64,000 nt of DNA, from contig NZ_MPDJ01000006.1 of the NCBI RefSeq assembly GCF_001881565.1, forward strand, positions 124,001 through 188,000. The letters run 5' to 3'. A program made the translations under genes and the position numbers. The notes beneath the pieces are model-generated. The model had not been told where the DNA came from, searched no databases, and worked only from the letters and a program-made list of their open reading frames with translations. The stretch comes from Eisenbergiella tayi. Its GTDB lineage: Bacteria > Bacillota > Clostridia > Lachnospirales > Lachnospiraceae. Positions 7,740-15,421 of the stretch are shown piece by piece; position 1 is the first letter of the stretch; each line of letters starts with the position of its first letter.

Positions 7740-9065
7740 ATGAAGAAGAAAGCAGTTAGTATTTTATTGTCACTGATCATGGCGGCAAGTCTGCTTGCAG
7801 GCTGCGGTACCAAGGATAGTGTGAGTGACAGCGGAAACAGCCAAAGCGGCCAAAGCAGCCAAAGCAGCAGCACTGAGGAGAAAACCCTTACCTTTTGGAG
7901 CATTGCCACTGAGTCGGATAATATGCACAGTTCTTACCTGAAAGCGATCGAAGAGTGGGAATCGAACCACGAGGGCTACAAGATCAAATTCGAGACATTT
8001 GAGAACCAGGCATATAAGACAAAGATTAAATCTGCGGTAGCGGCGAATGAACTGCCTGATTTATTCTTTACCTTTGGCGGAGGGTTTTCACAGCCCTTTG
8101 CAGAATCAGGAAAGGTTCTTCCGCTTGATGATTATTATGCGAATTATAAAGACCAGCTACCGGCAGCTGCCCTGAAAAACCAGACATATGATGGAAAAAT
8201 CTATGGCTCTACCTTTACCACACCGGTTTCCGTGATGTTCTACAATAAGAAGATCTTTGAAGAGAACAATCTGGCCGTTCCTACTACATATGATGAACTT
8301 CTTGCAGCAGTAAATACCTTAAAGGCAGCCGGAATTACACCTATCTCCACTTCGGTGAAGGATACCTGGGTACTTGGAATGCTTCATGACGGGCTTACAT
8401 TGAAATCTGCGGGCCCGACAAAGCTGCAGAACGCATTGCTCAAGCAGGAAGGACAAAGCTATAATGATCCGGATATGCTTCAGTCCGCGAAAGCGATTGT
8501 AGAATTGAATGAGGCAGGCGCTTTTGAAGAGGGAGCCACAGGACTTTCCAATGATGAAGCCGTTCAGCCGTTCCTTGATGGTCAGGCAGCCATGTTCTTT
8601 ACCGGTTCATGGTTAGGCGGGGATATTAATACAAGATCTTATGATAAAGAGGCATTTGGCGTCGCCCCTATTCCGGTAGTGAATTCTGACAATGCCACAC
8701 TTGGTGATTTTATGGGCGGAGCTTCCGATACCATTATGGTTGCGAAATCAACCAAATATCCGGAAGTGGCTTGTGATGCGGCATTTGAAATTGCCAAATA
8801 CATATCAAAGAACGCATACCTTGAGGGTGTTGCCATTCCTGCCTGGAACATAGATTATGATGATTCCGCAGTTGAACCGATGACAAAAGAAATTGCCGGT
8901 TATACCACTAAGGCGAATTCCTTTACACTGTGGTTTGATACACTTCTTCCTGCGGAGGATGCCAATAAGTACCTGGAACTTCTTCAGCAGCTGTATTCAG
9001 GCGGAATTACACCGGAAGACTATGTGAAGGCAATGGCGGATCAATTAGACAGCACGAAAGAGTAA
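7740..9065 (+). CDS. Sugar ABC transporter substrate-binding lipoprotein
   Basis: The extracellular solute receptor of a carbohydrate importer (family 1 binding proteins). It has a short charged start, a hydrophobic stretch and a lipobox LLAGC with the lipidated Cys at 22, then a Ser/Gln/Gly linker (about 25-48) and a two-lobed domain. Recognisable segments are LTFWSIATESDN, ANELPDLFFTFGGG and GQAAMFFTGSWLGGDI. TTAAAAGGAGG precedes the ATG. It heads an operon with two permeases, a histidine kinase and a response regulator; a hairpin after it probably lowers downstream transcription. No ATPase is encoded here, so a shared MsmX-type ATPase elsewhere is expected. The sugar is not predictable. 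Confidence 0.93.
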   Translation: MKKKAVSILLSLIMAASLLAGCGTKDSVSDSGNSQSGQSSQSSSTEEKTLTFWSIATESDNMHSSYLKAIEEWESNHEGYKIKFETFENQAYKTKIKSAVAANELPDLFFTFGGGFSQPFAESGKVLPLDDYYANYKDQLPAAALKNQTYDGKIYGSTFTTPVSVMFYNKKIFEENNLAVPTTYDELLAAVNTLKAAGITPISTSVKDTWVLGMLHDGLTLKSAGPTKLQNALLKQEGQSYNDPDMLQSAKAIVELNEAGAFEEGATGLSNDEAVQPFLDGQAAMFFTGSWLGGDINTRSYDKEAFGVAPIPVVNSDNATLGDFMGGASDTIMVAKSTKYPEVACDAAFEIAKYISKNAYLEGVAIPAWNIDYDDSAVEPMTKEIAGYTTKANSFTLWFDTLLPAEDANKYLELLQQLYSGGITPEDYVKAMADQLDSTKE

Positions 9066-9074
9066 GAGATAAAT

Positions 9075-9114
9075 AAAGCTTCCTTTGGTCTGTGGAAAGG
9101 CCGGAGGAAGCTTT
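9075..9114 (+). terminator. Intercistronic attenuating hairpin
   Basis: AAAGCTTCCT (9075-9084) pairs with AGGAAGCTTT (9105-9114), with partial pairing inside the loop. It sits between the binding-protein and permease genes, where such hairpins commonly keep binding protein in excess. Confidence 0.65.
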
Positions 9115-9133
9115 TGAAAGGAAGGGCTGCAGC

Positions 9134-10015
9134 ATGGATAAGGTAAGGAAGAATAAAACAGCACTGATCATATTTCTTTTACCGGCTACAATACTTTTTG
9201 TTATTATTATCATCGTTCCGATCTTTATGTCCTGTTATTACAGTTTGCTGAAATGGGATGGCATGACGACGGGGAAATTTGTTGGATTTGACAATTATAT
9301 TAATCTCTTTAAAGATACGTCCATTCAGTTTCCCAAAACTTTGTGGCATGCAGTCGTTATCGCGATTTTTTCCGTTTTCATCCAGCTTCCGATTTCCCTT
9401 GCTTTGGCCCTGATATTGGCGAAAGGAATCAAAGGAGAACGTTTTTTCTTAAGTGTATTTTTTATTCCTGTTTTAATTTCCAGTGTGGTAATCGGACAGT
9501 TGTGGTTAAAGATATATAATCCCAATTATGGCTTGTTAAATACTTTTTTAAAGACGGTTGGCTTTTCCGGCTGGGTTCACACCTGGCTGGGAGAAGAAAA
9601 GACGGCTTTGGCAGCGGTGATGGTTCCTATTCTCTGGCAATTTATCGGATACCATATGCTGCTGTTCTATGCAGGAATTAAATCCGTTCCGAGGGAATTA
9701 ATTGAGGCGGCACAGGTAGACAGCGCAACTTCCTGGCAGATCAATACAAGGATTATCATTCCTCAGATTAAGCCGATTATAAGAATGTGCACAATATTTG
9801 CAGTCGTTGGTTCGTTTAAGACATTTGACATGATTTATGTACTCACGAATGGCGGTCCCTCCCATGCTTCCGAAGTGCCTTCCACACTGATGATCAACTT
9901 GATATTTGGGCGCAACCAATATGGTTTGGGTTCTGCAGTTGCCGTGATAATTATTATCCTGTGTTTTGCATTTGCCATAGGAATTAAGAGAATATTCAAG
10001 GTGGAAGGAGAGTGA
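9134..10015 (+). CDS. Sugar ABC transporter permease (MalF/UgpA type)
   Basis: A membrane-spanning half of a carbohydrate importer with 293 residues and six predicted helices. The first helix is near 10-32 (TALIIFLLPATILFVIIIIV). The cytoplasmic EAA loop is visible as ELIEAAQVDSATSWQ near 190-205. The ATG at 9134 follows AAAGGAAGGG and places the first helix at the usual distance; a GTG 42 bases upstream would add a charged tail typical of no relative. The next permease starts one base after its stop codon, so the two subunits are probably translationally coupled. Confidence 0.93.
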   Translation: MDKVRKNKTALIIFLLPATILFVIIIIVPIFMSCYYSLLKWDGMTTGKFVGFDNYINLFKDTSIQFPKTLWHAVVIAIFSVFIQLPISLALALILAKGIKGERFFLSVFFIPVLISSVVIGQLWLKIYNPNYGLLNTFLKTVGFSGWVHTWLGEEKTALAAVMVPILWQFIGYHMLLFYAGIKSVPRELIEAAQVDSATSWQINTRIIIPQIKPIIRMCTIFAVVGSFKTFDMIYVLTNGGPSHASEVPSTLMINLIFGRNQYGLGSAVAVIIIILCFAFAIGIKRIFKVEGE

Positions 10016-10016
10016 C

Positions 10017-10850
10017 ATGAAAACAAAAAAGAATGTGAAAAACGTGGTCAAATATACTGTTTTGATTATTTGGACATTCGTAAGCCTGTTTCCGCTTTAT
10101 TATATGCTGATGTTTTCTTTAAAAGATAATAGTGAAATTTTCGGGTCAAATGTAATTGGGCTGCCGAAGCATTGGTTATGGTCTAACTATAAAAAAGCGT
10201 TGATAGCCGGGAATATGGGTCTGTATTTCTTTAACAGCTGTGTCGTAACCGGACTTACCATACTATTTACCATTTTGTTTTCGCTTATGGCTGCCTATGC
10301 ACTTGAACGTATGATATGGAAGGGAAGAAAACAAATAAACGCATTGTTTATGCTTGGACTTACTGTTCCGATTCATGCGGCGATTCTTCCGATTTTTATT
10401 ATACTGAGAAAGTTTCATATGCTCAACAGCTATCAGAGCCTGATTGTGCCTTACGTTGCATTTGCTCTTGCCATGGCAATTATGATATGCTCTTCTTTTG
10501 TGATCAGTATTCCTGTTGAATTGGAAGAAAGCGCTTGCATAGACGGGGCCGGAATATATAAAATATTCTGGGTGATTATATGTCCTCTTATGAAACCGGC
10601 CTTTGCATCGGTTGCCATATTTACGTTTTTGCAGGCATGGAATGAATTAATGTTTGCGATCATTTATATCAGTGATTCAAAATACAGAACACTGTCTGTA
10701 GGTATCCAAAGCCTGTCGGGAGCTTACACGACGGATTGGGGCCCCATTGGGGCCGGACTTGTAATTGCAACCTTCCCAACATTAATCATTTACTTATTTA
10801 TGAGTAAAAAAATACAGTCGTCTCTTATGGCCGGAGCGATAAAGGGGTAA
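10017..10850 (+). CDS. Sugar ABC transporter permease (MalG/UgpE type)
   Basis: The partner permease of 277 residues. It has the MalG-type opening (one helix, then SLFPLYYMLMFSLKDNSEIFG), later helices, and an EAA loop ELEESACIDGAGIYKIFW near 163-180. The ATG lies one base after the previous stop and uses the GGAGAG at the end of that gene as its ribosome site. A histidine kinase gene follows after 55 bases in the same direction. Confidence 0.93.
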   Translation: MKTKKNVKNVVKYTVLIIWTFVSLFPLYYMLMFSLKDNSEIFGSNVIGLPKHWLWSNYKKALIAGNMGLYFFNSCVVTGLTILFTILFSLMAAYALERMIWKGRKQINALFMLGLTVPIHAAILPIFIILRKFHMLNSYQSLIVPYVAFALAMAIMICSSFVISIPVELEESACIDGAGIYKIFWVIICPLMKPAFASVAIFTFLQAWNELMFAIIYISDSKYRTLSVGIQSLSGAYTTDWGPIGAGLVIATFPTLIIYLFMSKKIQSSLMAGAIKG

Positions 10851-10905
10851 GGAGAGGAAGAAAAAGAGACAGGATTATAAGGTATTATTAGATAGCAGGT
10901 ATAAT

Positions 10906-12639
10906 ATGAGAACATGGGTGCACAAAATTATAGAATGGTATTCTTCACGCAAATTGAAGGAAAAGACAACAGCTCTATTTGCGGTAATTTTGTGTACCTA
11001 TGTTCTTGTTATTTTTGCAATATATCAGTTTATAATCAAAGCCAATATGGATGAATATATCTATAACGCCAATAAAGATGTGCTCAATTCCGTTGAGAAA
11101 AATATAATGAACAGCTTCTCGGGCGGCAGTACGGTAAGTAAATGGATCATGAACAGCAAGGAGGTCTTATATTTTTTAAATACCGATGATGTAAATAAAT
11201 TGGGAATAACCTATGATGCCTTATCCGTGATTTATGAATTTACTATAGCAGAAAAAGCCCTTTCATCCGTCTATATATTCAGAAATGATGGTATTTATAT
11301 CAGTATAAATAATGGCGTAACATATTTAGATAAAAGCATGATGGATTCCGCATGGCATGAAGAAATAAACCGTGCAAACGGAGGATATATCATAAAAATA
11401 AATGGGGGAGGAGCTTTTCGTCAGATATCGGGTAAACCGGTAATATCCCTGATTCGTACGATATATGATATAAATTCACAAAAACCTGTTGGAATTATTG
11501 TTATCAATTATTTCGATGATATATTAAAGAGTTCCTATTCAGAATTTGATGATACGGAAAAGGAGTTTACCGTATTTGATCTCCAGGGAAATATCATTGA
11601 GGGCTCTGAAAAGCTGGAAAAATATTCCGATGAAATCAGAGAAGGAAACATATCCTGCCAGGTGACAGCTATAGATAAAAATGTTTTCATTAAGAACATC
11701 CCCAATACACCTATTGTCTTAGCAGAAAAAGATAATACGTCTGCGTTTCAGTTTGTTGCGCCCCGAATTATTATTTCAATTATAGTATTTATACTGGTTA
11801 CTCTTTTCGGCTTTTTTATTCTTGGACTGTTTATAAAGTTTTCTATTACGAATCCTGTAGAGAGTCTTGTCTCTTCCATGAGGGAAGTGAAAACAGGATG
11901 GCTGAGACGAGTAAGCATAAAGCTGCCCAATGATGAAATAGGAGAACTGAAAAATAGCTACAATACCATGCTTGTGGAAATCAACAGACTGATAGAAGAA
12001 CTTGTTGAAAAGGAAAAGGCGTATCAAAAAGCGGAAATGAATGCATTGCAGGAACAGATTAAACCGCATTTTCTGTATAATACCCTTGAAACGATCGCTT
12101 TATTGGCACTTGAAAATCCACGCGATGAGGTTTATGATGCCATTGAAACTTTGGGGAAATTTTATAGAAAATTTCTGAGTAAGGGCCAGGAGGAAATCAC
12201 TCTTTCCGATGAGGTTGAAATAGTAAAGAATTATCTTAAATTGCAGGAATTACGTTATGGAGATATCTTTCATGATATATATGATATAGACGAAAAGGTA
12301 AAGAATGTTCGGATTCCCCGGCTGATTCTCCAGCCCATAGTTGAGAATGCACTCTATCATGGCATCATACCGAAAGGGGAAGAGGGAGATATTTATATCA
12401 ATGCAAAACAGAAGGAGGATAAGCTGGTAATTACAGTTAAGGATACTGGCATCGGTGCAAGTGAGGAGAGGATATCCGAGGTATTATCAAAGAAAAGTCA
12501 AAGTTTTGGATTAAAAAGTACATTGGATAGAATTTCGAAATATTACAGCAACAAGGTCAGCTATAAAATTTCCAGCGAAGTGGGATATTACTTTGAGGTA
12601 GAGATCTACATTCCGCTTGAAGAATTAAAATACGAATAG
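10906..12639 (+). CDS. YesM-type sensor histidine kinase
   Basis: A membrane sensor that probably detects the imported sugar or its loaded binding protein. Of 577 residues, the first helix spans about 21-44, an extracellular sensor region runs to about 283, a second helix is near 285-312, and a HAMP linker follows. The His_kinase motif EQIKPHFLYNTLE places the phospho-accepting histidine at 388. The ATPase domain has an N box (QPIVENALYHG) and G box (VKDTGIGA). Codons are more A/T-rich than in the neighbouring catabolic genes. It is followed after 43 bases by its response regulator, and both lie behind the ABC importer they presumably control. Confidence 0.94.
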   Translation: MRTWVHKIIEWYSSRKLKEKTTALFAVILCTYVLVIFAIYQFIIKANMDEYIYNANKDVLNSVEKNIMNSFSGGSTVSKWIMNSKEVLYFLNTDDVNKLGITYDALSVIYEFTIAEKALSSVYIFRNDGIYISINNGVTYLDKSMMDSAWHEEINRANGGYIIKINGGGAFRQISGKPVISLIRTIYDINSQKPVGIIVINYFDDILKSSYSEFDDTEKEFTVFDLQGNIIEGSEKLEKYSDEIREGNISCQVTAIDKNVFIKNIPNTPIVLAEKDNTSAFQFVAPRIIISIIVFILVTLFGFFILGLFIKFSITNPVESLVSSMREVKTGWLRRVSIKLPNDEIGELKNSYNTMLVEINRLIEELVEKEKAYQKAEMNALQEQIKPHFLYNTLETIALLALENPRDEVYDAIETLGKFYRKFLSKGQEEITLSDEVEIVKNYLKLQELRYGDIFHDIYDIDEKVKNVRIPRLILQPIVENALYHGIIPKGEEGDIYINAKQKEDKLVITVKDTGIGASEERISEVLSKKSQSFGLKSTLDRISKYYSNKVSYKISSEVGYYFEVEIYIPLEELKYE

Positions 12640-12682
12640 ATGATTTGTATTCAAATGGAAGCATAAGGAATAGAGGGATAGC

Positions 12683-13423
12683 ATGTATCGTGTAATGATT
12701 GTTGATGATGAAAAGGCAATTAGATGTTTGTTGAGAAGAACAATCAATTGGGAAGAGATGAACCTGCGTGTCGAAGGGGAAGCGGCGAGCGGGATTGAAG
12801 CGATTAATATTATTGATGAAATACGTCCTGATATCATATTTGTTGATATCAGAATGCCTTTTATGAATGGAATTGAATTTGCGAGATTTGCAATCAAGAG
12901 ATATCCGAAATTAAAAATCATTATACTTACTGCATATGAAGATTTTAATTATGCTAAGGAATGTATCGGAATAGGAGTTAGTGACTATCTTTTAAAACCA
13001 ATCGTAAGAGCAGAAATCAACGATACTCTCCATAAAATAATAGGACAGCTTGATGATGAAAGAAATCAGGCTGAGCCCGATGAAACGATAGATGAAATAG
13101 GCGGATACAGTATTACAATAGAGGAAATTATAAAATATATCAAAGACAACTATGAGGACAAAACGCTGAATTTAACCTCTGTTTCCAAAATGTTTGGTTT
13201 TAATTCCTCTTATTTAAGCCGTAAATTTAAGGAAGAAACGGGACAAGGCTTATCCGCATTTCTCACTGAGGTTAGAATGGAGAAGGCAAAAGAACTGGCA
13301 AAAAAAGGAACCATCATGTATATGACGGCTCAAAAGGTAGGGATACCGGATCCTAATTATTTCGGGAAGCTTTTTAAAAGGAATGTGGGAATTACATATT
13401 CTGCCTATTTATCCGGTGAATGA
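12683..13423 (+). CDS. Short response regulator, receiver plus AraC HTH
   Basis: A DNA-binding partner for the preceding kinase. The receiver domain (about 1-120) has the acidic pair in VDDE, the phospho-acceptor D55 in VDIRMP and the Lys of LLKP near 107. An AraC-type double helix-turn-helix fills about 145-246 (LTSVSKMFGFNSSYLSRKFKEETG, then DPNYFGKLFKR). At 246 residues it lacks the large middle region of typical YesN proteins of about 500 residues, so it is a compact form. GAGGGATAGC precedes the ATG. Confidence 0.93.
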   Translation: MYRVMIVDDEKAIRCLLRRTINWEEMNLRVEGEAASGIEAINIIDEIRPDIIFVDIRMPFMNGIEFARFAIKRYPKLKIIILTAYEDFNYAKECIGIGVSDYLLKPIVRAEINDTLHKIIGQLDDERNQAEPDETIDEIGGYSITIEEIIKYIKDNYEDKTLNLTSVSKMFGFNSSYLSRKFKEETGQGLSAFLTEVRMEKAKELAKKGTIMYMTAQKVGIPDPNYFGKLFKRNVGITYSAYLSGE

Positions 13424-13502
13424 TAAGGGAACTGATGCAGTATATTGTTCATATGCGCCCATATATTTTCACAATAGGTATTATCGTGGCAGCAGGGACG
13501 AT

Positions 13503-13540
13503 TAAAATCCGCTTTGGCATTATTGTCAAGGCGGATTTTA
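13503..13540. terminator. Bidirectional terminator between convergent operons
   Basis: TAAAATCCGC (13503-13512) is the perfect complement of GCGGATTTTA (13531-13540), and the enclosed 18 bases extend the stem with two G-T pairs. A-rich and T-rich flanks serve both the ABC operon and the minus-strand creatininase gene. Confidence 0.8.
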
Positions 13541-13588
13541 TTGGGCATCCCCATTTTTTCTTTTCTTCCGGATACATAAATTTATTAT

Positions 13589-14407
13589 TTATAATACTTT
13601 GTATATATAGGAAGCGAAAGCTTCTGACGTTTCTTTTTCTATCCGTTGTATTGCATCCAGATCTATATTTGCGGGATTCCCGCAATATCCTGACGGAGTA
13701 ATTTCTTTTGCTGAATTACCGCCATGCAGCCATATCCTTAAATCGTCCATCGAAAGATTGGTGGCCTTCAGTTGTTTTGCAATATCGGGATCCGCCAATT
13801 CTTCATAATCAAGCATCATCCAGCTGGTTTCGGCAGCTCCGGCATGGATGTCTATAGAGTCACCGCCCATGGACGATAACAGATTCTGATTAAGGGGAAC
13901 ATTGAGCAGATAAGGAACCTCTTCGGTTATTCCGAACTGCATGAATGTGCTTTTGCTGTTAATGAAGTAAGCTTCTGTTTTTCTTTCTATATATGCCTTT
14001 TTGGCTATTTCGGCTATTTTTCTGATATGAACATAATCCCCATGAAAATTCAGCATGAAAATTTTATGTATGCCCCATTTCTTCAGATTCGCCAGTATAT
14101 CCAAAAGCAGGGCCTCCATTGTTTCGGCGCTGATAGTGAATGAACCGACAAAGCTGTCTGTAATACTGTTGATTCCCCAGTAAAAAGACGGTGCTATTAT
14201 CACCGGTTTACCCATGGCGTTTAGCTGCTGCTTGATTTTTACGCAGACAGCCTGGGTTAAATAAATATCTGTTCCGGTGCACAGATGCGGACCGTGTTCT
14301 TCCACAACCGATATGGGAAGCAGCGCACAGGCTCCCTTTTTAATCTCTTCTTCTATCTGCGGGTAGGTCATATCGACCATAGTATTTTGGAAAATTGAAT
14401 ATCCCAT
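13589..14407 (-). CDS. Creatininase family protein
   Basis: A metal-dependent amidohydrolase-like protein of 272 residues. The family includes creatinine amidohydrolase, MftE and FAPy hydrolases. Family marks are LLPISVVEEHGPHLCTGTD near residues 34-52, with metal ligands expected at the Glu, His and Asp, FMLNFHGDY near 123-131, and GGDSIDIHAGAAETSWMM near 200. The ATG at 14407 is preceded by AAGGAGGAACAGG. A promoter of MerR type lies directly upstream, at the end of the MerR gene, so this is the likely regulated target. The substrate is unknown; the regulation points to a small-molecule stress or detoxification role, which is inference. Confidence 0.88.
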   Translation of the reverse strand: MGYSIFQNTMVDMTYPQIEEEIKKGACALLPISVVEEHGPHLCTGTDIYLTQAVCVKIKQQLNAMGKPVIIAPSFYWGINSITDSFVGSFTISAETMEALLLDILANLKKWGIHKIFMLNFHGDYVHIRKIAEIAKKAYIERKTEAYFINSKSTFMQFGITEEVPYLLNVPLNQNLLSSMGGDSIDIHAGAAETSWMMLDYEELADPDIAKQLKATNLSMDDLRIWLHGGNSAKEITPSGYCGNPANIDLDAIQRIEKETSEAFASYIYKVL

Positions 14408-14435
14408 CCTGTTCCTCCTTGTTTTTGATAAGGAG

Positions 14436-14466
14436 AGAATAGAGTATGCCCTAAGGGCAAAGTCAA
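14436..14466 (-). promoter_or_regulatory. MerR-type promoter with 19-bp spacer and dyad
   Basis: On the minus strand, -35 TTGACT (14466-14461) and -10 TATTCT (14441-14436) are 19 bases apart. The spacer holds the perfect dyad TGCCC-TTA-GGGCA. An over-long spacer with a central dyad is the hallmark of promoters untwisted by MerR-family activators. The -35 abuts the stop codon of the MerR gene, and the creatininase start is 29 bases from the -10. Confidence 0.85.
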
Positions 14467-15336
14467 TTAAATTTCCATGATCTTAACAGGAATCTGGATT
14501 TCGGTAAGATAATTTTTATCCTCTGCAATCGCTTCATGAATATAATAATACGCAATCTGCGGAGAGAATATCTGATAGCCCATATCTTTTATGGTTTCAT
14601 GCAAAGTCCGGCTTAACTCTGTTTTTAGCCGGTTATAAGGGCCTCTGCAAATACAGCAGGCATATAAACCCTCATCGATATATAGGGCAGGGAGAGAAAC
14701 CTCCTGCCGGTTATTCATTTCATAGCCTAATTTGATATCTGCATTACCGCTGTCATTCCTGTTTTCAGATATACAGAAAATAGATAAGGGGGCGGATAAT
14801 TCCATTTCTCCGGGATCATAACCGGCAGCCTTTATGTCTGAGAGTAATTCCTGATAGCATTTCCTGAACAGGCCCGGTGTATATGTTCCGTGATATGACG
14901 TATAAAGTATCCTGCGTTTCGGAATAGGCCGTATCGTAATTCCGATGGATTCATCATAGGCTGTCTTTCCTTTAAGTGTTTCACATTGTAATTGTAAAGA
15001 CCGGATTTTTTTCTGTTTTTGTTCTAATTCAGTTAACTGTGCGGTAATATATTTTTCCTGATACTTCAATAATCCGGAAAGGCAGCCGACAATATTTGTT
15101 TCATCATCCTGCATGAAAAAGGTATGGATATCGTCCAGTGAAATCCCTATATTCTGCAGCTGCTTAATGGTTGAAATACGGGTTATATGCCATCGGGTAT
15201 AAAACCGGTAACCATTCGTAGTGTTTATATAGGCCGGTTTCAGGAGCCCCAGTTTATCGTAATATCTCAATGTTTTAGGAGTGATGCCGCATATGTTTGC
15301 CAATTCGCCAATGCTGAAAAGCATATCATAATCCAT
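14467..15336 (-). CDS. MerR family regulator with GyrI-like effector domain
   Basis: A one-component activator of 289 residues. The N-terminal winged helix (FSIGELANICGITPKTLRYYDKLGLLKP, residues 6-33, then TNGYRFYTRWHITRI) is classic MerR. A dimerisation coiled coil follows (about 75-120, rich in E, Q and K). From about 125 the sequence looks like a GyrI/Rob-type effector-binding domain (IRPIPKRRILYTSYHGTY, and CICRGPYNRL), which binds hydrophobic or cationic ligands. The start at 15336 is chosen because AGGAGGAACAGGCA precedes it; the open frame continues upstream without homology. Its own promoter and a dyad are upstream, and a MerR-type promoter is directly downstream. Confidence 0.93.
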   Translation of the reverse strand: MDYDMLFSIGELANICGITPKTLRYYDKLGLLKPAYINTTNGYRFYTRWHITRISTIKQLQNIGISLDDIHTFFMQDDETNIVGCLSGLLKYQEKYITAQLTELEQKQKKIRSLQLQCETLKGKTAYDESIGITIRPIPKRRILYTSYHGTYTPGLFRKCYQELLSDIKAAGYDPGEMELSAPLSIFCISENRNDSGNADIKLGYEMNNRQEVSLPALYIDEGLYACCICRGPYNRLKTELSRTLHETIKDMGYQIFSPQIAYYYIHEAIAEDKNYLTEIQIPVKIMEI

Positions 15337-15361
15337 TGCCTGTTCCTCCTGTTTATTGCAT

Positions 15362-15391
15362 ATTATATCATTTCTCTTAGAAATATGGCAA
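15362..15391 (-). promoter_or_regulatory. Promoter of the MerR gene
   Basis: On the minus strand, TTGCCA (15391-15386) and TATAAT (15367-15362) are 18 bases apart. The spacer holds a dyad ATTTCT-AAG-AGAAAT, which could be an autoregulatory site. Confidence 0.6.
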
Positions 15392-15421
15392 CGGGGCCGA
15401 AATACAAACATGCCCTGTACT

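Noticed and set aside
13420..13701. 93-residue plus-strand frame after the response regulator
   Set aside because: It overlaps the terminator palindrome and the 3' end of the creatininase gene, begins inside the regulator's stop region without a separate ribosome site, and resembles no protein.
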